Part shown: positions 9,560-20,639 of the stretch, in pieces
Numbering within the stretch: position 1 is the first letter of the stretch
Layout: each line of letters opens with the position of its first letter
From: Polytrichum commune
Lineage: Eukaryota > Streptophyta > Polytrichopsida > Polytrichales > Polytrichaceae
Length of the DNA: 64,000 nt
NCBI GenBank assembly: GCA_950295325.1
Contig: OX485807.1
Location: 7,779,001-7,843,000 of the forward strand
Reading direction: 5' to 3'
The notes under the pieces: generated by a model
Databases searched by the model: none
The model's input: the letters and a program-made list of their open reading frames with translations, nothing else
What the model was told of the DNA's origin: nothing
Made by a program: the position numbers and the translations under genes

Positions 9560-10600
9560 CTAAGTGAAGTTGTTCACATTCAACAACGCCTTTTGGCCCA
9601 CCTCATTCTCCACTTCGCGTCTTCCGGCATTGACTTGCACTCCGTAGCACCTTCGGGCTTTCTCCACCAACAACTTGGTCATCTCCAAGACTTGTTCACG
9701 CTTCTTGGCCAAGTCCTCACCATCTTGGTTGAACTCTAGTGTTGAATGTGCCCCCTCGAGAGCTAGGTTAATAGGTTGGAGCGCATCCACTCCATAAGCC
9801 ACCACCAAAGACCACCCCTTGGTAGCCAAGTGCGTGGCTACATTGCAATTACACTCCGCTCGACCCACATAGTCCGCCCAATCTCCTTGGTCCGCCCCCA
9901 CCCAGTTCCTCAAGTATTGCTTCAAGATTCCATTCACACGCTCCGATTTCCCATTCATTTGGGAATGCAAGGTCGTGCTAAACCTTAGTTTCATTCCGAC
10001 CTCCTTAGAGAAATGCATTGAAAATGCACTTGTGAACTTTGGATCTTGATCCCACACAATCACTTTTGGCAACCCGTGGTGCCTCAACCATCCTTTGAGA
10101 AAAGGCTATGCGGTCTCCAACGCGGTGGCGGTTCCCACAATCGGCACCATGTGTGCCAACTTGGCAAACCGCTCTACCATCAACAAGATGGCATCATACC
10201 CATGTGACTCCGGCAAACTTGTGATCAAGTCCATGCACATACCATGCCATGGCGCCAACGGGATAGGCAACGGTTGCAAGAAGCCGCCTTGCTTTTGGTA
10301 AGAGGCTCGGTTCACTTGGCACTTTGATTCAAGCCTTCACAAAGTGGGCTATATCTTCCTTTATGCACCGCCAATGGTACCTCTTTGACACCATTCTATG
10401 GCGGCTTTTTCTTTCTCGTCTATGGCCGGCAATAGGACTATCATATTCCTCCTTCAAAACCGATAGCCTCAACTTGCCTTGTGGCACATATAGCCGACTT
10501 TGTTTGCACTTGAACAATCCGTCCACCAACTTAACCTCTTTGAGCACCTTGCTCTTGCGAAGCTCACCTAAAAGCTTTTGTGCTTTGGGGTAGTTAATTT
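9560..10600 (-). pseudogene. Element B integrase (broken)
   Basis: Minus-strand frames 10329-10547, 10106-10315 and 9560-10087 carry an integrase zinc-binding region (GHR...YHW...HFVKA), then a stop where the first Cys of the Cys-x-x-Cys pair should be. The catalytic core follows: the first Asp in MDLITSLPES, the second in VIVWDQDPKF and the Glu in GKSERVNG, so the D,D,E residues survive. A shared stop follows ALETA. The C-terminal region resembles the usual Ty3 HPTFHVSLLKP linker. Integrase inserts element cDNA; this copy cannot make the full protein. Confidence 0.8.
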
Positions 10601-11830
10601 ACCCCTCCCGTATCTTGCATCACAAGTTTCCTTTGCCGGCACACATTAGCCACAAGGTTTGGATGGTTCTCATTGCTTGGAACTCTTCCGGTCTACTTCG
10701 CGCATCCGGCACCACATTTCCACGGTCCGGTTTGTGGATCAAATCCACCTTCATAAGCGCCAAACTATCATGCCACCGCAATGACTTGGCGTTCACTTAC
10801 GCTTGTATGTCAAAATACTTTTAGGACACATTGTCCATGTAGACCTTTGCTTTGTGCGACCCCATATAATGTCGCCACATCTTCAAGCAATGCACTACGG
10901 CAAAGAAGTTCTTTGTCATGAGTTGGTTGTCTTCTTTGACAACCATCGAGCTTTATGCTCCCATATGCAATGGCCATCCATCTTACACATAATCCACCAT
11001 TGGCAAAGGCACTCACCCCGGTATGCACCTCGAAAGGTTTGTCAAGCTCCGCGAACTTGAGCACGGGCGGCGAAGAGAACTTGGTGTTAAGCTCCCCAAA
11101 GACTCGTGACAAACATCATCTCACTCTTGGGATAGCCATTTCTTCCACAAGTCGCACAAGGTGGGACAACCATCGAGCTTCATGCTCTCATATGCCATGG
11201 CCATCCATCTTGCCTCAACATCCGCCAATGGTAAAGTCACTCGCCCCCGTATGCACCTCAAAAGGTTTGTCAAACTCCGCGAACTTGAGCACAGGCGGCG
11301 AAGAGAACTTGCTCTTAAGCTTCTCAAAGACTTGGTGGCAAGGCTCATCCCACTCTTGGGATAGCCATTTCTTTCACAAGTCGCACAAGGTTTGACAACC
11401 TTTAAGCTTAATGCTCCCATATGCAATGGGCATCCATCTTGGATCAACATCCGCCAATGGTAAAGTTACTCGCCCCCGTATGCACCTCAAAAGGTTTGTC
11501 AAATTTCGCAAACTTGAGCACGGGCGGCGAAGAAAACTTGGTCTTAAGCTCCTTAAAGACTTGGTGGCAAAGCTCGTCCCACTTTTGGGATAGCCATTTC
11601 TTGCATAAGTTGGACAAGGTCGGACAACCATCGAGATTCATGCTCTTATATGCAATGGCCATCCATTTTGCCTCAACATCCGCCAATGCTAAAGTCACTC
11701 GCCCCCGTATGCACCTCAAAAGGTTTGTCAAAGTCCGCGAACTTAAGCACGGGCGGCGAAGAGAACTTGTTTTTGAGCCCCCCAAAGGCTTGGTGACAAG
11801 GCTCATCCCACTCTTGGGATAGCCATTTTC
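10600..11830 (-). pseudogene. Element B RNase H region carrying a four-unit 228-bp tandem array
   Basis: The RT-RNase H junction sequence (WLSQEWDEPC, LKFAELDKPFEVHTG) is repeated about four times with a 224-230 bp period; unit marks lie near 10959, 11190, 11413 and 11643. Downstream (10810-10950) the frame continues through an RNase H-like segment ending in words such as QPTHDKELLC. The array replaces a single copy in normal Ty3 elements and breaks the polyprotein. Confidence 0.75.
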
Positions 11831-12145
11831 CTCAATAAGTTGAATAAGGTCCTAGCAACCTTAGAAAACTCTCGAATGAAGTTGTGGTACTAATTGGCTA
11901 GGCCAACAAATGACCTAAGCCCTTTTGAATCAAGGGCCAATTGTCCTTTTGGATTGCCTTGACATTCTTCATGTTCGTCCACCAACTTCATTTATCACCA
12001 CATACCTCAAGAGCTCAATCTCTCGTTGAGCAAAGTGATTTTTCACTTCTTGGCGGTAATTTTTTTTTGGGCAACACATTGGTGAATACATCCTTGTATT
12101 TCACCAACATCACACCAATGTTGTTTGGGGGAGGCCCATCTTTCC
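11830..12145 (-). pseudogene. Element B reverse transcriptase remnant, core missing
   Basis: Only the entry to RT (a YKDVF-like word before the domain) and its exit (FVGLAN-YH-FIREFSKV, the thumb/connection phrase) are visible. They are separated by too little DNA for fingers and palm, and no YxDD motif is present. The same deletion occurs in A, C and D. Confidence 0.7.
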
Positions 12146-12620
12146 TAGCCTCCCCATACGTTCCTTGGAGTTGCTCCAATTGAACCACGACTATTATGTT
12201 TTTTTTTTTTTTTTATTCGGTCCATTAAGACCAAATTCAACTTAGGTCCTCCTACCATAGGAGTCATTGTTAATTTGAACTTCAATTCTTTGCCATTATG
12301 ACACATCATAATGCACCGCAAGCACACCGGCTTGCACCTCACATCTATCATGTGAGTTTCAAAGAAGGCGGCCTTCACAATGACATGCATTTCATCTATT
12401 TCACATGATGAGAAATTTTGACAAAAATCCAATGTCCCACATTGAAAGGTTACATGCATCGCGGCCTCCTTTGTCTCATGCGATTCGCCCTTTCCAAACC
12501 GCACCTTGGTGGACTTGCCCGCTCTATCAATCGGCAAGCCCCAACTCCCTTGTGAGTTTTGGGCTCAAGAAGAAATGGCTTGCCTCTTTGTCAACCCATG
12601 AGACATTTCTCCCATTCATT
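12145..12620 (-). pseudogene. Element B aspartic protease remnant
   Basis: A 130-residue frame (12145-12537) plus upstream sequence reading WVDKEASHSFL. Retroelement proteases have DTG or DSG at this place; here it is D-K-E, so the catalytic triplet is lost. The C-terminal part (FQCGTLDFCQNF...IDEMHVIVKAAFFETHMIDV) matches the Ty3 protease-to-RT spacer pattern. Confidence 0.7.
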
Positions 12621-12689
12621 TGAGCCTCAAGGTACAAAAGACTTGGCCTTGGCTAAAGGCTACTAGCCTTGGCCACAATGCCATCGTCT

Positions 12690-12835
12690 TACATTCGGTC
12701 CTCGGCAACACCATGAGTTTGGCTTGGTCCGCAAGGCCAACTTTTAACACTCCGTCCGTGGCACAAATATGATCTAGCTTGGTACCACCAAGCCACCTTC
12801 TCACATTCCGTCCGCGGCACGAGCTAGCATGATTT
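12690..12835 (-). repeat. Element B short ~55-bp tandem array between gag and protease
   Basis: Repeated units marked by CCGTCCGCGGCAC-type words spaced about 50-60 bp, where a gag zinc knuckle would be expected. Element C has about six units (21280-21580). Confidence 0.65.
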
Positions 12836-12954
12836 GCCTTGGTATAATGGGCCAAACTACTTGCACTCATTTCCTTGGGACCTCTTTCGGCTAAACCCAC
12901 TTTGTGGTGATGTGCCGCCCAACTTCTTCTTAGGACCATCGGCTTCAATGCTTT

Positions 12955-13460
12955 TCAAATCTTTATGATTCGCACTACGTCCTCAAGAAGCTTTGGGGTC
13001 CTGAACATGGTTTTCACTACCCGCTTTTGAAACCCACCTAAAACGATGCATTTTTTAGAAAGCTCGTCCATCCTAGATGTACCATTCATTTGGGTGTGAA
13101 ATTCGCACATATACACCTTAAGAGACCCCGCATGCCTCATGTGCCCCAAGTTCATTTCAACATCACCACCTTCTAAGCATTTCGAATTGGAATTTCAATC
13201 CAACATTAATGCCCTCCAAGGTTTTGGGTGCATTCGGTATTCTAGGCCCCAAATGTTTTTTTGAGGTGTGCGGGAGCCCTTTCAAAGGACTCCACCATTT
13301 TCCTTACTGAATCCACCATCATGCCCACCATTGTCATGAGAACTAATGGTATGGTCAAATTCCATTTACACATGATCTTTGTTCCAATTTGAACCTCACA
13401 ACCTTTTGGAAACCCCGGCTCACCATAATAACCCTCAGGTTTGATAGCCATGTCTCCCTC
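12955..13460 (-). pseudogene. Element B gag remnant
   Basis: Frames at 13242-13451 and 12955-13155 follow the PBS. The second contains a Ty3 gag-like stretch (NLGHMRHAGSLKVYMCEF...MDELSKKC) resembling the usual LRQ-GSV-EYV-EF...MSE-DK pattern of plant gag proteins. It is shifted and interrupted. Confidence 0.6.
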
Positions 13461-13480
13461 AAAGTGCTAGCTCAAATATT

Positions 13481-13500
13481 GGAACCCTGCTCTGATACCA
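13481..13500 (-). other. Element B primer-binding site
   Basis: On the minus strand it begins TGGTATCAGAGC, complementary to the 3' end of plant initiator tRNA-Met, two bases inside the 5' LTR. Confidence 0.9.
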
Positions 13501-13502
13501 AG

Positions 13503-14483
13503 TGTCGCAACCCTTGCTAGGTCCCTTAATAATCTTGCCAATTTTCAATTCTAGCAAAGGTTACGAGTTGCTAACCCTTCGCATTCCGCCATGCTAATGG
13601 ATAGCTCCTCTTACCCCGGACCAATAGTTCATAGGAGGGAACCAACCCTCCTACTTTGCTTTCGGGACTCACCCCTTAATCGGTAACCCATTTCCCCAAT
13701 GTGGACTTCCATCCATGGAAGTCCAATCCTATGTTGATCATCGCGTTGCCGGAGCAACACTACAACAACCCGAACCATACTAGGCAACTATGTCCTCACA
13801 ATGGGCCAATGCCCATGGAGGCCGTGCCGTTCGGCCTCGGGTGGGTGAGGCCACACCACCTCACCCATATAAGCCTCTAGGACTCTACACGGAGCCCCTA
13901 CCCCACCGCCAACCAACCTCTTGTCTCTCTACCAAGAGTTGGGGCCAAGTGGACATTTTCCCTTAGCTGCTGGGCCTAGAACCCCCCCCCCCCCCAGCAG
14001 CTTCAGACCATCATAACTTCCTTGTATGATGTCTGATCATAACAACCAACCACTCCATCCTCATCTACGCTTCACGTAGATGCCGATGGACTCCTTGCTT
14101 GCCCCATTCGGGCAAGGCTTGAGGAAGTTATGCCTGTTTGAACCTTGGCAGTCCCGGGAATCACTCCCAGGCACTGCTGTACCAGGGCGCTGTCCCGGGA
14201 CAGCACCCCACTCAAATGGCCATAACTCCTAGCTCACACCTCCGATTGAGGTGATCTTGAGCATTCTAGAATCACCACGCCATGAGCTACGCATAGCTCA
14301 TGGCCTCACCCTCATGCCTCCTAGTCTTTGTGGGTGGGAGGCGTTCCCAACGCCCGGGGCCCTCACCCACACTAGGATCACTTGGGCCCTCTCACCAACG
14401 GCGCCACAAGTCCCGGGTGTCACTCCGGGGTCCCCCTTGTGCCCATGGTGTTTCGGGCACTCCTCATGGAGAGGTGCGCGACA
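13503..14483 (-). repeat. Element B 5' LTR
   Basis: 981 bp, with a 14-C run at 13982-13995. It ends directly at target duplication CTTGA. Confidence 0.93.
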
Positions 14484-14488
14484 CTTGA

Positions 14489-17400
14489 GGATGCCCTCTT
14501 ACCTCATGTTCCAAATGACCTCCACAAGGTCGGGACGTGGCCTAATCACTTGCTTGTGATCGGGCCACAAGGTGTCGTCCTAAAATGACTTTCATAATGA
14601 GACATGAAATGTCGGATGCACTTTGATCTCCGGCGGTAATTCCAACTTATACATGTCCTTGAACACTTGTTCCACAATGGAAAACGAAGCTCCAATTTTG
14701 GACATGAACTTTTGGAGCGAGGTCTTCCGGCTAAGTGAAGTTGTTCACATTCAACAACACCTTTTGGCCCACCTCATTCTCCACTTCGCGTCTTCCGGCA
14801 TTTACTAGCACTCCGTAGCACCTTCGGGCTTCCTCCACCGACAACTTGGTCATCTCCAAGACTTGTTTACCATCCTTGGCCAAGTCCTCACCATCTTGGT
14901 TAAACTCTAGTGTTGAATGTGCCCCCTCGAGAGCTAGGTTAATAGGTTGGAGCGCATCCACTCCATAAGCCACCACCAAAGACCACCCCTTGGTAGCCAA
15001 GTGCGTGGCTACATTGCAATTACACTCCGCTCGACCCACATAGTCCGCCCAATCTCCTTGGTCCGCCCCCACCAAGTTCCTCAAGTATTGCTTCAAGTCT
15101 CCATTCACACGCTTTGTTTTCCCATCCATTTGGGAATACACGGCCGTGCTAAACCTTAGTTTCAATACAACCTCCTTAGAGAAATGCATTGAAAATGCAC
15201 TTGTCAACTTTGGATCTTGATCCCACACAATCACTCTTGGCAACCCGTGGTGCCTCAACCATCCTTTGAGAAAAGGCTATGCGGTCTCCAACGCGGTGGC
15301 GGTTCCCACAATCGGCACCATGTGTGCCAACTTGGCAAACCGCTCTACCATCAACAAGATGGCATCATACCCATGTGACTCCGGCAAACTTGTGATCAAG
15401 TCCATGCACATACTATGCCATGGCGCCGACGGGATAGGCAACGGTTGCAAGAAACCGCCTTGCTCTTGGTAAGAGGCTCGGTTCATTTGAACCTTGATTC
15501 AAGCCTTCACAAAGTGGGCTATATCTTCCTTTATGCACCGCCAATGGTACCTCCATGACACCATTCTATGGCGGTTTTTTCTTTCTCCTCTAAGGCCGGC
15601 AATAGGACTATCAAATTCCTCCTTCAAAACCGATAGCCTCAACTTGCCGTGTGGCACATACACCCAACTTTGCTTGCACTTGAACAATCCGTCCACCAAC
15701 TTAACCTCTTTGAGCACCTTGCTCTTGCGAAGTTCACCTAAAAGTTTTTGTGCTTTTGGGGTAGTGAATTTACCCCTCCCGTATCTTGCATTACAAGTTT
15801 CCTTCGCCGGCACACATTAGCCACAAGGTTTGGATGGTTCTCATTGCTTGGAACTCATCCGGTCTACTTCGCGCATCCGGCACCACATTTCCACGGTCCG
15901 GTTTGTGGATCAAATCCACCTTCATAAGCGCCAAACTATCATGCCACCGCAATGACTTGGCGCTTACTTGCGCTTGAATGTCAAAATTCTTTTAGGACAC
16001 ATTGTCCATGTAGACCTTTGCTTTGTGCGACCCCAAATAGTGTCGCCACATCTTCAAGCAATGCACTACGACAAAGAAGTTCTTTGTCATGAGTTGGTTG
16101 TCTTCTTTGACAACCATCGAGCTTCATGCTCCCATATGCAATGGCCATCCATCTTACATCAACAATCCGCCATTGGCAAAGTTAATCAACCCCGTATGCA
16201 CCTCAAAAGGTTTGTCAAGCTCCGCGAACTTGAGCACGGGCGTCTAAGAACACTTGCTCTCAAGCTCCCTAAAGACTTGGTGGCAAGGCTCATCCCACTC
16301 TTGGGATAGCCAATTCTTCCACAAGTCGGATAAGGTCGGATAACCATCAAGCTTAACGCTCTCATATGCAATGGCCATCCATCTTACATTAACCATCCGC
16401 CAATGGCAAAGTCACTCGCCACCCCGTATTCACCTCAAAAGGTTTGTCAAGCTCCGCGAACTTGAACACGGGTGGCAAAGACGACTTTGTATTAAGCTCC
16501 CCAAAGACTTTGGGGGCAAGGCTCATCCCACTCTTAAGATAGCCATTTCTTTCACAAGTCGCACAGGGTTTGACAACCTTTAAGCTTAATGCTCCCATAT
16601 GCAATGGGCATCCATTTTGGATCAACATCCGCCAATGGTAAAGTCACTCGCCCCCGTATGCATCTCAAAAGGTTTGTCAAATTTTGCAAAATTGTGCACG
16701 GGCGTCTAAGAAAGCTTGCTCTTAAGCTCCTCAAAGACTTGGTAACAAGGCTCATCCCACTCTTGGGATAGCCATTTTTCCAACAAGTTGACTAAGGTCC
16801 TAGCAACCTTAGAAACACCTCGAATGAAGTGGTGGTAGTAGTTGGCTAGGCCAACAAATGACCTTAGCCCTTCTTTTGAGTCAAGGGCCAATTCTCCTCT
16901 TGGATTGCCTTGACATTTGTCATGTTCATCCACCAACTTCCTTTGTCATCACATACCTCAAGAACTCAATCTCTTGTTGAGCAAGTTTTTTTTTTTTTTC
17001 ACTCCTTGGCGGTAACTCTTTGGGCAACACATTGGTGAATACATCCTTGTATCTCACCAACATCCCACCAAATGGTTTAGGGGAGGCCCATCTTTCCTAG
17101 CCTCCCCATAAGTTCTTTGGAGTTGCTCCAATTGAACTCCAACCATTATGTTTTCCATTTTGCATTTGGTCCATTAAGACCAAATTCAACTTGGATCCTC
17201 CTACCATAGGACTCCTTGTCAATTTGAACTTCATCTCCTTGTCATTATGACACATCATAATGCACCGCAAGCACACCGGCTTCGGCCTCACATCTATCAT
17301 GTGAGTTTCAAAGAAGGTGACCTTTACAATGACATGCACCTTATTAATTTCAAATGGTGTGAAATTTTGACAAAATTCAATGTCCCACATTGAAAGGTTA

Positions 17401-18530
17401 CATGCATCGCGGCTTCCTTTGCTTCATGCGGTTCGCCCTTTGCAAACCGCACCTTGGTGGGCTTGCCCGCTCTATGCGTCGACAAGCCCCAACCCCCTTA
17501 TGAGCTTTGGGCTCATGAAAGAGTCCATTGCCTCTTTGTCAACTCATGAGACATATCTCCGATTACTTGAGCCTCAAGGTATAAAAGACTTGGCCTTGGC
17601 TTAAGGCTATTAGCCTTGGCCACAAAGCCATAGTCTAACATTCGGTCCACGGCAACAATATGTTTTGGCTTGGTCCGCAAAGCCAACTTTTAACATCCCG
17701 TCCGCGGCACAAATATGTTCTAGCTTGGTACCACCAATTCACATTGTAACATTCTGTCCGCGGCCCAAACATTATATGGATTAGTAGCATAAAACCAACT
17801 TCTAACATTCCGCATACGGCACAAATATGATTTGGCTTGGTACCACAAAGCCACCTTCCCACATTGCGTCCGCGGAACGAGCATGATTTGCCTTGGTATA
17901 ACGGCCACACTACTTATGCCCATTTCCTTGAGACCTTTTTCGGCTAAACCCACTTCATGGTGGTACGCCGTCGAACTTCTTTTAGGACCATCGACTTCAA
18001 TGTTCTTCAAATCTTAAAGATTCCCGATACGTCCTCAAGAAGCTTTGGGGACTCGGACATGGAATTCACCACCCGCTTTTGAATTCCCACCTAAAACGAT
18101 GCATGTCTCACAAGGTCGTCCATTTTAGGTGTATCTTTCACTTGTGCGTTTGAATAGCGCACATAGGCCTTAAGAGGCCCCGGGTGCCTCATTTGCACCA
18201 ATTCCAACATCACCACCTTCTAAGCATTTCAAATTGGAATTTCAATCCAAAATTAATACCCTCCAAGGTTTTAGGTGCATTCGGTATTCTAGGCCCCAAA
18301 TACTTTTGGAGGTTTGTGGGAGCCCTTTTCAAAGCACTCCTTCATTTTCCTTACCGAATCCACCTTAGTGCCCACCATTGTCATTAGAACCAATGGTATG
18401 GTCAAACTCCACTTGCACATGATCCTTGTTCCAATTTAAGCCTCACAACCTTTTGGAAACCACGGGCTCACCATCACAACCCGCATTTTTTTGATAGTCA
18501 TGTTTCCCTCAAAGTGCGAGCTCAAAATTT
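14489..18530 (-). pseudogene. Element A internal region: integrase, RNase H array, RT remnant, protease, gag
   Basis: Same order and lesions as element B. Integrase core is at about 14731-15258 and zinc-binding region at 15499-15813, with the shared stops. RNase H repeats are at about 16130-16790, roughly 230-bp spacing, three units. The RT exit phrase FVGLANYYHHFIRG is at about 16706-16936 with no palm. Protease-like frame is at 17097-17390 and the ~55-bp array at about 17640-17880. Gag traces lie up to 18520. Poly-A/T slippage runs and stops prevent any full product. Confidence 0.75.
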
Positions 18531-18550
18531 GGAACCCTGCTCTGATACCA
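18531..18550 (-). other. Element A primer-binding site
   Basis: Minus strand TGGTATCAGAGC plus eight further matching-family bases, two bases from the 5' LTR. tRNA-Met initiator type. Confidence 0.9.
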
Positions 18551-18552
18551 CG

Positions 18553-19548
18553 TGTCGCAACCCTTGCTAGCCCTCCTTGACCATCTTGCCAATTTTCATT
18601 TCCTAGCAAAGGTTACGAGCGCTAACCATTCGCATACCGCCATGCTAATGGTTAGCTCCTCTCACCCCGGACCTTATAGTTCATAGGAGGGGAACCAACC
18701 CTCCTACTTTGCTTTCGGGACTCACCCCTTCAATCGCTAACCAACCCCTTTAATCGGTAACCAATCCTTAGATGTGGACTTCCATCCATGGAAGTCCCAT
18801 CTTATGTTGATCATCGCGTTGCCGGAGCAACACTACAACAACCCGAACCATACTAGGCAACTATGGCCTCACATTAGGCCAATGCCAATGGAGGCCGTGC
18901 CGTTCGGCCTCGGGTGGGTGAGGCCACACCACCTCACCCATATAAGCCTCTAGGACTCTACGCGGGGCCCCTACCCCACCGTCAACCAACCTCTTGTCTC
19001 TCTACCAAGAGTTGGGGCCAAGTGGACATTTTCCCTTAGCCGCTGGGCCTAGAAGCCCCCAGCAGCTTCAGACCATCATAACTTCCTTGTATGATGTCTG
19101 ATTCCAGCAACCAACCACTCCATCTTCATCTACGCTTCACGTAGATGCCGATGGACTCCTCACTTGCCCCATTCGGGCAAGTGGTGAGGACGTTATGCCT
19201 GTTTGAACCTTGGCAGTCCCGGGAATCACTCCCAGGCACTGCTGTAGCAGGGCGCTGTCCCGGGACAGCGCCCCACTCAAATGGCCATAACTCCTAGCTC
19301 ACACCTCCGATTGAGGTGTTTTTGAGCATTCTAGAATCACCACGCCATGAGCTACGCATAGCTCATGGCCTTACCCTTGTGCCTCCTAGTCTTCGTGGAT
19401 GGGAGGCGCTCCCAACGCCCGGGGACCTCACCCACACTAGGATCACTTGGGCCCTCTCACCAACGGCGCCACAAGTCCCGGGTGTCACTCCGGGGTCCCC
19501 CTTGTGCCCATGGTGTTTCGGCCACTCCTCATGGAGAGGTGCGCGACA
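18553..19548 (-). repeat. Element A 5' LTR
   Basis: 996 bp, identical by eye to 5338-6333. It stands head to head with the C 5' LTR (19629-20602) across 80 bp, forming a near 1-kb inverted repeat. Confidence 0.95.
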
Positions 19549-19628
19549 CTTTGGGCCAAGAACTGTTGATTTTGGGCCATGAGATCGGCGTGCCTTCGAG
19601 CAGACTCCAACCTAGCTTGCTCCATCTC
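19549..19628 (-). pseudogene. G3 last exon, middle piece (piece 2 of 3) between elements A and C
   Basis: 75 unique bases plus one target duplication. On the minus strand they read EMEQARLESARRHADLM then AQNQQFLAQ, joining piece 1 (…MAAIQAE) to piece 3 (…QSQQFMSL) with no loss of frame. The left 5 bp (19549-19553, CTTTG) belong to the A target duplication and the right 5 bp (19624-19628, ATCTC) to the C duplication. The composition suggests a coiled-coil. A second copy of this piece exists at 36333-36412 because of the tandem duplication. Confidence 0.88.
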
Positions 19629-20602
19629 TGTCGCGCACCTCTCCTTGAGGAGTGCCCGAAACACCATGGGCACAAGGGGGACCCCGGAGTGACACCCGGG
19701 ACTTGTGGCGCCGTTGGTGAGAGGGCCCAAGTGATCCTAGTGTGGGTGAGGGCCCCGGGCGTTGGGAACGCCTCCCACCCACAAAGACTAGGAGGCACAA
19801 GGGAAAGGCCATGAGCTATGCGTAGCTCATGGCGTGGTGATTCTAGAAAGCTCAAGAACACCTCAATCGGAGGTGTGAGCTAGGAGTTATGGCCATTTGA
19901 GTGGGGCGCTGTCCCGGGACAGCGCCCTGTTACAGCAGTGCCTGGGAGTGATTCCCGGGACTGCCAAGGTTCAAACAGGCATAACTTCCTCAAGACTTGC
20001 CCGAATGGGGCAAGTGAGGAGTCCATCGGCATCTACGTGAAGCGTAGATGAACATGGAGTGGTTGGTTGTTATGATCAGACATCATACAAGGAAGTTATG
20101 ATGGTCTGAAGCTGCTGGGCGGTTCTAGGCCCAGCAGCTAAAGGAAAATGTCCACTTGGCCCCAACTCTTGGTAGAGAGACAAGAGGTTGGTTGACGGTG
20201 GGGTAGGGGCCCCGCGTGAAGTCCTAGAGGCTTATATGGGTGAGGTGGTGTGGCCTCACCCACCCGAGGCCGAACGGCACGGCCTCCATGGGCATTGGCC
20301 CAATGTGAGGCCATAGTTGCCTAGTATGGTTCGGGTTGTTGTAGTGTTGCTCTGGCAATGCGATGATCAACATAGGATTGGACTTCCATGGATGGAAGTC
20401 CACATTGGGGAAATGGGTTACTGATTAAGGAGTGAGTCCTGAAAGCAAAGTAGGAGGGTTGGTTCCCTCCTATGAACTATATGGTCCGGGGTAAGAGGAG
20501 CTAACCATTAGCATGGCGGAATGCGAAGGGTTAGCGCTCGTAACCTTTGCTAGAAAATGAAAATTGGCAAGATTGTCAAAGGGGCTAGCAAGGGTTGCGA
20601 CA
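19629..20602 (+). repeat. Element C 5' LTR (first copy)
   Basis: 974 bp. Compared with the 3' LTR (49747-50720) I count about six differences, all transitions. This is the largest LTR divergence among the four elements, so C is probably the oldest. Confidence 0.93.
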
Positions 20603-20604
20603 CT

Positions 20605-20624
20605 TGGTATCAGAGCAGGGTTCC
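20605..20624 (+). other. Element C primer-binding site
   Basis: TGGTATCAGAGC on the plus strand directly after the 5' LTR. It fixes the orientation of the LTR family. Confidence 0.92.
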
Positions 20625-20639
20625 AATATTTGGCTCGCA

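Larger units (their letters stand above)
7336..14483 (-). mobile_element. Element B: Ty3/gypsy LTR retrotransposon nested in element A
   Basis: A complete 7148-bp copy with LTRs at 7336-8315 and 13503-14483 and a perfect target duplication CTTGA (7331-7335 and 14484-14488). The host sequence on both sides is element A and rejoins exactly when B is removed. The two LTRs differ at only about two bases plus one C in a poly-C run. Minus-strand order: PBS 13481-13500, gag, protease, RT remnant, RNase H array, integrase, chromodomain-like remnant, 3' region. All frames are disrupted. Confidence 0.95.
5338..19548 (-). mobile_element. Element A: Ty3/gypsy LTR retrotransposon, non-autonomous, hosting element B
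   Basis: Bounded by two 996-bp LTRs that look identical by eye and by a perfect 5-bp target duplication CTTTG (5333-5337 and 19549-19553). The minus-strand order is 5' LTR, PBS, gag, protease, RT remnant, RNase H repeats, integrase, 3' region, 3' LTR. Without the nested 7148-bp element B and its extra target duplication the net length is 7058 bp. All coding parts are broken. Identical LTRs mean recent insertion, so it was mobilised by proteins supplied in trans. It sits in the last exon of G3. Confidence 0.93.

Noticed and set aside
17635-17910. Cys/Gly-rich frame resembling a small secreted peptide family
   Set aside because: It is the ~55-bp array of element A read through; the same array appears in several frames and strands.
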